Shown: piece after piece, positions 46,847 to 56,629 of the stretch | How the letters are laid out: each line of letters begins with the position of its first letter | Position numbering within the stretch: position 1 is the first letter of the stretch | NCBI GenBank assembly: GCA_013368375.1 | Contig: JAACJP010000028.1 | Span: forward strand, 62,001 to 126,000 | DNA length: 64,000 bases | From: Tricholomella constricta | Lineage: Eukaryota; Basidiomycota; Agaricomycetes; Agaricales; Lyophyllaceae | Direction: 5' to 3' | Position numbers and translations under genes: made by a program | Notes under the pieces: generated by a model | What the model saw: the letters and a program-made list of their open reading frames with translations, nothing else | Database searches by the model: none | Told to the model about the DNA's origin: nothing

Positions 46847-47361
46847 GATCAACGTCTACTCTCGAGGATGGATCAACGATTCGAGGAATGAGCGCTTGTA
46901 CGATGGTGATGTAGATTCGAAAAAAGAGCTCAACACTGGTGGTATTTGTAGTCCAATGACAATCACACGGGCCTGCACAAGGTCAGTCCGAGACTCCAGG
47001 TGCTCGGACCTCAGGGACAGAGCTTCGTACCCTTGAACTGCTCAGGTCCTTGCGTAGTTGTTCTCCACAACAAATCGTATAACAACAGGGAAGAACAGTT
47101 GCCTCAAGGCGAACTCGTGTAACCCAAAAATGGCACAGCCTTCGGTCGAACGGGTGGTTGGGGAATAAGCTGGGATGTGACAGGAGGTAGGAGAGCCCTA
47201 TAGACTCTAGTGAAAGAGCCAGAGCCTTATAAAGCGGCCATGATAGAGTGGCGCAAGAGAGCGTAGGTAGAAAGAGATTAGAAACAAGGAGTATTTGGTG
47301 GAAGAGCTCCAATCTGGGTGGCCGGGCCGTTTGTGTGCAAGGTCACATGTTGTTGCCATTG
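46847..47361. other. Spacer before repeat arm 2
   Basis: This contains the presumed promoter of the nucleotidyltransferase-like gene. No gene recognised. Confidence 0.5.
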
Positions 47362-49393
47362 TTCAAATCTTGACCGTTGACGCCCATGTCGACATTTTCG
47401 GCTTCCCGTTTCCATCTCCTCTGATAGAAATGCAGAACACCGTCATGGACCCATACAAGGAGTGAGTCATCTACTGACTCCAGGATGGCGCCAATCTAGG
47501 AATCATAGCCCACAAAATAACAAACCATGCCTCCACAGCACTTGTGATGGTTTCGGCGCCCCGAACATGTCAATCGGACCTTTTCTCATGAGACAAGACC
47601 TTCTTATAGACCTTCGACGTCTCCGTCCTTTTCTGCATGTGGAAAACACGTTTGATATGTGTCCTTGCCTTCCGTCTTCTTGCTGTAATAGGAATGCCTG
47701 GCTCTCGACGTTCGCACCATCCTTTGCCGTGCACAGCGCGGAGTGCCAGTGGCAGAATCAGAATCGGATGTATAACAAGATCCTCAAAGCGGGCCGCAGT
47801 CCAGCGGCAATCCGTCATCAATGTTCTGGTTCGTTTGTTCGAAAAGGCCATCGCGATCTCCGTGACTCCAGCTCTAGTTCTGTGTGGCGACACGCACACA
47901 GCGTGAGGGCTTACATCACTCCTGTGTGGGCCTCCTATCAAAGAAGTAGCGCTGTGCTCTTGACCGGCCTTAACTTCCACTCCGCCTTCACACGACCCAC
48001 GACAAACCTACCATGCGAATCTGACGCTAGTCCATCTATCCTTCTGCCCGGTGTGGGATCGTACATGACGTGTCCCACAAGTATAGCTCCAGGTTCCCAA
48101 GATCTCTCTATGTCTTTGCTGGCTCTGTCATCTTCCAAGTCGGACGAGCTATGTTGGATCTTGATTTTCAGCCTGCCTCTACAATAAGCTGTGCAGAGCA
48201 AGTTGTATCTCTGGAGATCTCCGTACGGAAGTGGACCAGATTTGTGTGTAAGAAACCTGTTCCGGTCAAGTCATTCCTGTACGACAGTAGATGTGTTGAC
48301 TCAAAGCGGCGTTCGACGCGTATCAAGTCGTCTTGTGGAGCTGAGCCTAGCCCTCACTTCCTTCACAGCTATTAGGAAACAATCTCGTTCAGGGCGCGAC
48401 CTCAGTACTCTTGTAAAATTTCGGATCTTTGATCTTCTCATCTTTCGTTCGCCGTGGCATCGTTCACGCTAACCGTGTTTCATCAGTGAGCAATCTTCGT
48501 CAGAATTCTTCGGAACTGAGACTATCTAGCACTGTTGAGCAGCTGATAACCTATCAAATATGTAGTACTGGTTTGTGGAACTGCACTTCCTTGTATTGTT
48601 ATATATATAATACAGAAATGTGCTAAATCGTCAAAGCAGCGGAATAAAGCTACAGCGAAGACTATTACCTTAACATGTCTCTCAACGCTTATCGGGGAAA
48701 GCGAGCTTCTAAAGTATACCCGACACCAATTCAGAGAATGCCAAGTGCTCATCGCAGGAATTGATCTCGATAGATGTACATCTTGTGTCGGCCTCAGACT
48801 GTCATTTGTTTCCGCGGATTCGATTACATAGCCCGAGAGGCGGCCATCAGGTCGATGAAGATTCACCGGTTTTCCAGACAAGATATCTTGGAAGAACACC
48901 TGGAAGGGCAGCAGGAAGAGACCTGCTTGTAGAGTGTGAAATGAGGACCGAAGATGCTCAACGTCCGTAATGTGGCGCTTGTCTGTACACACGCGGCGTT
49001 CTTTCTCTTGTTTCCAAATCACATTTCGCGATCATTCCTTTCCGCCAGACTATACGGTAAAAGAACGGTAAAAGAAGAATGTCCTTTATCTCAATGAGGG
49101 TCTTTTCTCCTGAGAAGCACAACGTCACCGCCATAAGTTGATCATCGCTAGATTATTTGATTCCTCCAGTCGGCGGCAATCCTTGTCACATTTAAACACA
49201 AGACTCCTCCATACAAGAGCTTTTTACAAGGTCCGTTGATATCACCTAACGTTTCCGATGATTTAACATCCCAATCACCGCCACACCGCCCAGTTGCTAT
49301 TCTCACTGCCTTTCCGATTCAATTTTCCATTTCGATTGATCAATACAGGGAATCAGAAATATTCGAATGACAAAGGTACAACATGGAAACACT
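47362..49393. other. Decayed unique sequence of arm 2
   Basis: Homolog of 16189-18126 plus 19360-19660. A 241-codon plus-strand frame (47462-48187) and a 166-codon minus-strand frame (48522-49022, containing PVNLHRPDGRLSGYV and DVHLSRSIPAM) are both open. The minus-strand frame is kept in arm 1 with one break, so it is the better candidate for an old gene. No family recognised. Confidence 0.4.
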
Positions 49394-50631
49394 TTAGAGA
49401 TCAACTCTGGTTAGTGCAGCAGCCAACAAGTCCGCGGATTGTCCTTGACTGTCCAGGGAAGATGACCATTGCAGATCCTCCATGATACGCTCGTTCCACT
49501 GTCCGACCCCCGACAGAAAGGCAGTTTTCGCACACGCAGCGTGCAACGCAAGATATCGCGGCGACGGCGGGGAATAACCAAGCTCACTGCTGGAAAACGT
49601 GATGATCCGGTTGTCACCGATTGGGCGATTCCCGACATACGCATTATGTTTCGCCTCCAGACGATATTCGTTGGGCACTGGCTGCGTATTGCTGCTTGTC
49701 AGACTGACGACAGGTGCTTTATGGGAGAACTTACCGTCTTTTCTAACCATATATTTAGTACCCTGAAGAATATGTGTGCATTCAACTGGAGTGTGATCAA
49801 ATTCTCAAGGCGGTGAGCGTCCTTCCCTAAGAGCTCATCTGTGATAGAAATTCCACCATATCGTTCAAAAAGCGCGAGTACTGGCTGATATTCAAAGCTG
49901 CTCAAAATGGCAATTACAGGAGTGGATTGACATACCTTCACGCCAGCCGTGTTCACCTTTTCAAAAACGGGGATGATGTGCGCAGCTCTGGTCTCCGACC
50001 TTCAAGGTGTATCGGGGCCAGGGTCGGTGTACAAGCTGGCCAACCTTTTGGGATAGTTGATGCTGAACTCATGGTATCCAGTTAATGGGCATTGAAAACC
50101 GTCACGAATAAGAGCCTGTGAAGCGTCTGTGAGCAAGTAAGACTGGATGTTTGGAAAGGTGACATACACGATGCCTCATGATCCAATGCTCAGTGGCTAG
50201 TTCGGCGAGCGCACTATCAGAGATATCATTTCGTTCATCTCCATCAAGCACATGCGGAGTCGCAGTTCTCGAGCGTTGAACTACGCAGTTTGAATGAGCA
50301 CCATAAGCGGCTGGTATCAGTGTGGCGCAAATCACTCACAAACACGAATCAAGTTATCGTTGTATTTCCTTCCAAGAAGATGTAGCGCTTCAGTGTCAGT
50401 CGAGGCAGTTATCTCTCTTGAGAGCAGGCTGCGCCCATCTTCGGTGGGTGCATGAATAAGGAGATAGCCCAGCACACGGGCGGCTAGGAGAGGCGTGAAG
50501 TGCCAGGTATTATTTTCGCGTATGTCGTTCGAGGCAAGTTCAAGCTCTAGGCATCTTGTGTATGCCTGATAGTATTCGGTGCCAGGAGTACAATCAGGTG
50601 GGCTCTTGGGTAGAGGACACGGAGCAAACAT
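49394..50631 (-). pseudogene. HNH_2-type paralog B, in-frame stop
   Basis: Same exon plan as paralog A (start MFAPCPLPKSPPDC at 50631, end LLAAALTRVDL at 49394). It is the most diverged copy, for example VPNEYRLEAKHNAYVGNRP where A has VPNQYRIQATYEGYLTGYP. In the central exon, after ALIRDGFQCPLTGYHEF and YTDPGPDTP, a TGA at 50002-50004 lies in frame, just before the HNH His of RAAHIIPVFEK. Unless a small intron removes it, the core of the nuclease-like domain is lost. The sequence downstream remains open, so the stop may be recent. Confidence 0.75.
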
Positions 50632-52054
50632 GGCGATGACGAGCGAATTACAAGCTCAGTCGTTCAACATAATATCACGTGACGCCAATTTTCCACGATG
50701 CGAGAGATTAGTGTGGCGGCACAGACGGGCAAGCTTTTGTATGCGTTTTTACCTTGGTGTTTCTAATAACGGTGTCCGCGCGCTCCGCAGGGCCCGCTAG
50801 TTTAATCGTGATTCACAAGCCAATTATGATTTTTGCATTTGTTTTGATGTTGTATGGTACTTACAACATGGCAGCTTCAAAGATCAACTCTGGATAATGC
50901 AGCAACCAACAAGTCCGCCGATTGTCCTTCACTGTCCAGGGAAGACGACCATTGCAGATCCTCCATGATACGCTCGTTCCAATGTCCGACACCCGACAGA
51001 AAGGCAGTTTTCGCACACGCAGCATGCAACGCAATATATCGCGGCGACGGCGGGGGCAACTTAGACTCCCATCTGGTGGAAAAGGTGATGATCCGATTGT
51101 CGCCGTTTGGGTAACCAGTTAGATACCCCTCATATGTTGCCTGGATGCGGTATTGATTGGGCACCGACTGTACATTTTCGCTTGTTAGGTTAGCGAAAGG
51201 TGGTTGACAAGAAAATTTACCGTCTTTTCCAACCATGCAGTAAGTGTCCTAAAGAGGGAGTGCATTTGCAAACGGAGTGTGATCAGATTCTCAAGGCGAT
51301 GAGCGTCCTTCCCCATCAGCTCCTTCGTAACAGAAATTCCACCGTAACGTTCAATAAGCGATAGCACTGGCTGGTATGAAAGGCTCCGTAAAATATAGTT
51401 GAGTGCAGGAGTGAATTGAAATACCTTCACGCCGGTCGCATTGATCTTTTCAAACACGGGGATGATGTGCACAGCCCTGGTCATCATTCTGGGTGCGTTG
51501 GGGCCAGGCTCGGTGTACCACTTGGCACACGCTTGGGGGATATCGACCTCGAAGCATGTAGTGAATACACACTGAAAACCATCTCGAATAAGAGCCTGCA
51601 ATTCGTTCATCAGCAAGCAAGACATTGAATGTATGGAAAGGTGACAGACACGACACCTCGATAAAAAATTGTCTTTGGCTAGTTGGGCGAGCTCACTATC
51701 AGAGATATCCTTTCGTTCATCTTCGGCAAGCACTTGCGGAGTCAGATCTCTCGAGCGTTGAACTGCACAATTTTCGATTGAATTTCAAATGCGGCTCGTA
51801 TCAAGGTGGCGCAGGCACTCACAAACACGAATCAAGTCATCGTTGTATTTCCTTCCGAGAAGATGTAATGCTTCATTGTCTATGGAAGAGACTATTTCTC
51901 TTGAGAGCAGGCTGCGTCCCTCTTCGGTAGGTGCATGAATGAGTAGATAGCCCAGCACACGGGCGGCTAGGAGGGGCGTAAAGTGCCAGGCGTTGGTTTC
52001 ACGGCTGTCGTGGGAGGCGAGCTCGAATTCTAGGCATCTTGAGTATGCCTGATA

Positions 52055-53284
52055 CACCACCAATTCAGTTCATCCATCACCGGAATATTGAACGGCTGAT
52101 TGCCTGCCAGTCTTGGCCGGATATGTCCAAATATGGCTCAGACGTCCGCCGAATGTTGGATCATAATTTGGTGGATATTCCCTGAGACTCAAATTCATAG
52201 ATGTCTGCGCCAGAATGTTAGCTAGGTATCTCAACTTCCCTGATGTTGAATGATGACCTCTCGGTGACCTTGAGGAGACAGGGCCTGGACCAGTGGGAAT
52301 TCTCGCATTGCTGGCAAAAATAAAATAAAATTGTGGATTGCGAACAATGTATTGGATGAAAAACTACATAGATACACTGGCCTACAAAAATTCTATAGAT
52401 GGTAGCATGGCCGTGTCCATATAACAACTCCTGTACCCGCTTGCCCTGCCTGCATGTCAAACCCCGCTAATCTCCCACTCACCCAGTAATCACATCTGTA
52501 TCCACCACTCGGCTCTCCAGCCCCCCGTGCCCGCGGTCATTTGTCCTTGAAATAGTAGTGCGTGACCATCCCCTCAGTGATGCATCTGCCCTGTAACAAA
52601 AGCAGAGTCAGTTCGAAAGACGGTTTCAAGGAGGAAAATGTGGGGGTACATACAAAATCATCCCATGATTGGGCTGCGGCTTCGAGAGGTAAAAAATAAT
52701 CAGTTTAAGTGAACGAGATGGAGTAGTGCAGGTGCTGACCGATAACATTGCTACTAAACTTGTTGAGATGGACCGAACATCGCCAGTTGAGAGTAGGTTG
52801 AGGGCGGGATGGTGGTGTGTGAATGAAGGAACAAAGAGGTGCGTCTGGACTCTGCGCTGGCAGTGGTTGATGAAACTTCCCAGGCTGTCGCACGTGACCC
52901 ATTCTCAATTTTCGAACAAGTTCAAACACTCTGCGAGCCCTTATGATCAGCGCGTAGCACTTCATCATGGTTGCCCATTTCAAATCAACATACTAAGAGA
53001 TTGGGGTATCACTGAGTGTAAAAGAACTTGAGGGAAATGTCTTAATGCCCTCTGCTCTCAATATTCATGACTTGCTCAGTCCCAGCCACCAACTCTGCGA
53101 GACATTGAAAATGACCTTATGAAATATCTGCCGGTCATTCCGCAGATACTTGCCAAATGTTTCCTGAGGGTCCGGGAGAAAATATCCCATGGGCAAGTGG
53201 CCAATATTGGACAGATTTCCGCCCCAAATATCCGGTGACAGCCGGTCACCAGCCTCTCAGTGACATCAATCATGTTTGGTGGTG
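52055..53284. mobile_element. 1,230-bp TA-flanked element inside HNH paralog C
   Basis: Paralog A gives the empty site exactly: GCCTGATAGTATTCGG reads through one TA, whereas here 1,230 bp lie between TA at 52053-52054 and TA at 53285-53286. The ends are inverted repeats starting CACCACCAA on both sides, with imperfect similarity beyond. TA duplication with TIRs points to the Tc1/mariner type. No transposase is visible. The interior carries a spliced gene tail on the minus strand (listed separately). Length is within one base of the element at 18129-19357, but the terminal sequences differ. Confidence 0.88.
52537..52983 (-). CDS. Spliced gene tail carried inside the TA-flanked element
   Basis: Three exon-like blocks join in frame. 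An upstream block (52983 to about 52742) ends LNWRCSVHLNKFSSNVI. A 26-bp exon at 52654-52679 and a last exon at 52537-52590 add AAQSWDDFGRCITEG and MVTHYYFKDK, then TGA. Introns are 52591-52653 (GTATGT to TTACAG) and 52680 to about 52740 (GTCAGC to CGAAG). The coherence of reading frame and splice sites argues for a true coding tail. I do not recognise the family; it may be a captured host gene fragment or the end of the element's own protein. The start is not defined. Confidence 0.45.
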
Positions 53285-53349
53285 TAGTATTCGGTGCCAG
53301 GAGTACAGTCAGGTGGGCTGTTGGGCAGAGGAAAAGGCGGAACAGACAT

Positions 53350-53824
53350 GAGCTACATCAAAGCTACATACTACTTTCAAGTCATTTTCGTTCAACAACG
53401 ATTATATAATAGCACGTGATGCCTTGGGGGAAGTTGTCCGTGTAACCAACCATATATACGGCTTTTATAACTAGTGAGCATGGCGCTATATCATTATGAT
53501 GTTCTCTAAGCCGCGGTTCCACGCAGTATAATGACCGACTTGAGATCATCGCAGCTCGAAGCAGAACTTCAGCGTCGAATTCAGGATTAACATGATTCTT
53601 TGCTGGACACGCCGGTCCCGACAGTATTATCAACGGCCCTGTCCATGCTGTATGCATCTAGTCAAACCCGATGGCCTTGTATGGAATTGATGGAATACAA
53701 CCAACTCTCTTCGGTGAACTAGTACTAAGCTCGGATTTAGATTGGCTTCACTCACGCAGCTTGATGTCAAGCCAATTGATGCGATGGCTTCTATGATACG
53801 TCGTAGATATCCAACAGACCTGAT
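53350..53824. other. Spacer shared with arm 1
   Basis: Inverted homolog of 14526-14950. It contains the promoter region of HNH paralog C and the 3' flank of PMS1 copy 2. No gene. Confidence 0.6.
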
Positions 53825-56465
53825 TCAATCGTGAAAGGCGGACCAATCTACCTGCGTTGACCGACGCGGATTACCACCCATCTTCGGACCAGCGAGGTCA
53901 AGAAGATGGCGCATAGTGGGTCCTCCATGCGGACAGTTCCACGGTTGGTCCATCGTGCCCATGTGTCGCACCACCTAAGAACAGAGCGGCATGTCAAGTA
54001 CTAGATCGTAACGAGGGCGCGACGCGAAGCACTACCCACCGAAGACATCTGATGTCTGTTCAACGGCATGCCCACCATGACACTCTTCCTGCACGCCTCA
54101 TCGCGAACATCGCACGCGCCTTGGAGCACCGGACCATCTGCCCTGTCGGGCGATCCCTCATTAGATGTATCAGCTCCTCCAAATCTAGGCTCGAGATCAG
54201 CTTGGCTCGCACCGTTTCAACGCGACGAGAAACACACCTTTCATATCGAAGACAGTGCTTTTACTAACTGGCTGCGCGGTCAACCGCAGCTTTGCACCCT
54301 GCCTGGAATCGTTCTCGTCCAGCTCCTCCACCTCAAAGCCATTCTGTCAGAGAACCGCCATATTTTCAATGGCGAGTAGGCAATCAACTCCATCGCTTGA
54401 GGCCTTCATATATCAACATTAACAACGTACGTCGAATAAGGCCAGTGTGCCCAGGACTTACCTGAAGAGCCTCTGCGACTTGATGCTCGTCGTTTACTGC
54501 AGCGTTTCAAAATTATACTTCTCGTCCGCAGCATGCTGGTCAACAATGAACAAATCATCCATCGTAGCCGCAGTCTGGTCATCATCTTCGCCCCGAACTG
54601 TCTTGCGCCTGCGCGTCACGATGTACCTGAGGTTGAACTGTCCGATGATATCCATGTTCGCAAAGTCTTTCTTATCAATGACGCGCGCAAGGGCATCAAC
54701 AGCTCTCTGATCGTTTTCCGTATTTCGATACTCCAGCGTCCGAGGGTACCCTGGGCAGGGAAGTCGTCTTAACGTCGAACGTCGAGGTGATTTCGCCAGA
54801 GAGGCGACGCCAGGTATCGCATATTCGGGAGAGATCGAAATGAAGAGTGACATCGCCTGAATCTTGGTCAGACGTACGGATGACCTCTGGGTTGAAAACA
54901 GTTTCCTCCTGCTGCAGCGTTGATAAATTATCTTCGAATATGGAGGTAATGTGGTAATCATCCAGGTCATCGTCCGAAGTGAGGTCGATGGCTTTTGATG
55001 ACGATTGTCCAGCATTGTCCTCGATGTCGGCAGGTGTAGAGGACATTGTTGAGCGGCGCTGGATATGATCACCGTGCTCGGCAGATTTCTCTGCACGCTG
55101 GAGATGGTCGGAGGAATCTAGCTGATCCTTCTCCTCTTTATCAGTAGCATCATCTTTCTCTGGGTCCTCCCCTTCTTCTGCACCTTCCTCCAAGCTCTGC
55201 GTCGGAGAAAGCTGACTCCCGAATCTAGCAAAGCCTACGAGTCTGGTGCGCAGATTATCCTGTGACATCTTCGAAGTGGCGGCCTTGGCCTTGATCCGTT
55301 CCTTGCCATTGCCCGAACCCTCAGCGCGAGCCTCACCTTCTCTGGACAGAACATTGACCGGTGGTCCAGACGTCCCGTTCATTCCCAACGAGCCTTTCCC
55401 CATGTCATCATCCGGCAGCTTGACCTTCTCAGGGTGAACGACACGATTCCACGCCGCATTGGTGGTATCCACTACGACAGTTGTGCCTTTAAGGCGTACT
55501 CCCGGGCTCGGAGGGCCATCAGGTGGATCCATGTCTCCAGCATCGGCGTCTGCATGGCTAACGTAGAAAATGAATCAGAAGCGACACTAACCCATAACCC
55601 CACCGAAACTCACCCTTGAAGCCTCCGCAACGAGGTTTTATCCCTGTCCACTTCAAACGTCAAGTCAAGGTCAACCATGTTGTCCAGAGCTTTAGGTCCC
55701 CATAGCGCAGAGACTGAAGCACGAGTAGAGGAAGCGCCTGAAGTATGCAGTTGCACGGTCTCCTGGCTTGCAATGCGGTCAGGTGAACTTTGTTATACCA
55801 TGCAAAACGTAACACACACCCTTTGTCGATCTGATTAGAGACTGTAAGCCGAACGCCTGCCCCACCCGTGCAGCAAGGTCCAAGGGCATACGCGTTCAAG
55901 AGGGCTAGGGCTTTGCCAAACTCGCGCTTCGAGTTCCGCTCAAGCTCTTTCCTTCGCACGGGGAGAGGCGCAGAGAGGTTGGTCAATGCAATTGTGGTTC
56001 CCCGCTACATAAACTAGGCTTCATTAGCCCAACAAAACAAGTGCGAATGACATACACCTGCCTTGCAACTTTCGTCCTCTTACGAATCTTTCCACTCGCT
56101 TCCATCTCCAGTGAGACGCCGAAAGGCGGTTCGGTGGCTGTGGTGACAACAAGAGACTCTGAGATTGCACATAGCGATGAAAGTGCATCGCCTCGGAAAC
56201 CGAATGTCCGTACTGTGGGCAAGGTCCGAAAACGATGATGTTTTCGACGTGTAGTGCTTTTAAGCTTATACATTGGGGCGTCTTAAATACGTATGAAGGC
56301 GCGAGTTATCGCTATGAACATACCGATATTATCATTCGGAATCCCGCCTCCATTGTCGATACTTGTTAGCCCATGTTGTTTTTGTGTTGTTTGCAACGAA
56401 CCTCCAGCCACGCGTCAGGCGACAAATTCTTTCAAGGAACTAATATCTTGATATAACGATGCACC
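53825..56465 (-). pseudogene. PMS1: PMS1 (MutL), broken copy 2
   Basis: The inverted partner of 10786-14525. It retains RTFGFRGDALSSL, a long open linker exon, the endonuclease motif [12 protein letters not shown] and a C-terminus with [15 protein letters not shown], where copy 1 has the conserved HGRP. It lacks exon 1 (the start of the GHKL ATPase domain). It has also lost 986 bp equivalent to 11843-12828 of copy 1, which contains the rest of the N-terminal domain including FYVNGRP. A frameshift separates VPSDAGVS from [15 protein letters not shown] near 54720. Some bases of the EVIDNG exon are also missing near 56350. It cannot encode a working MutL. Confidence 0.9.
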
Positions 56466-56629
56466 CCGTTCAGCGCCGCGCAGGATCTTCAGCCTTTGAT
56501 CTCGGCGCGAATCTTCCCAAGTGCAAAACGCTGAGAATCGGCGCCTGCCGAATGAAAGGTTTGTCCATGTTGTTTTTTGCTCGTCGCTCTTAACAACAGC
56601 GTTGAACACAAGCAGAACTAACAGCAAGT

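Larger units (their letters stand above)
50877..53349 (-). pseudogene. HNH_2-type paralog C, split by transposon
   Basis: Start ATG at 53349 (MSVPPFPLPNSPPDC); the first exon is interrupted after the codons for GTEYY by the element at 52055-53284 and resumes at 52052 with QAYSRCLEFELAS. The rest is nearly the same as paralog A, including the HNH core AVHIIPVFEK and the C-terminal PPSPRYIALHAACAKTAF. The insertion brings in stop codons, so the full protein cannot be made from the normal start, although an internal start could still give the larger part. Apart from the insertion no lesion was seen, so insertion is recent relative to the duplication. Confidence 0.85.
47362..56465. repeat. Inverted repeat arm 2
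   Basis: Inverted counterpart of 10897-19660. From left to right it runs through the homologs of 19660-19360, 18126-16190, the HNH gene (twice), the spacer and the PMS1 copy. The match ends at about 56465, which corresponds to the exon 1/intron 1 border of PMS1 copy 1; exon 1 itself is missing here. Arm 2 lacks the 18129-19357 element but has its own 1,230-bp element at 52055-53284. Confidence 0.9.

Noticed and set aside
47462..48187. 241-codon plus-strand frame in arm 2 as a gene
   Set aside because: The arm 1 homolog is interrupted in this frame, the opposite strand is equally open, and no family resemblance is seen; left as decayed sequence.
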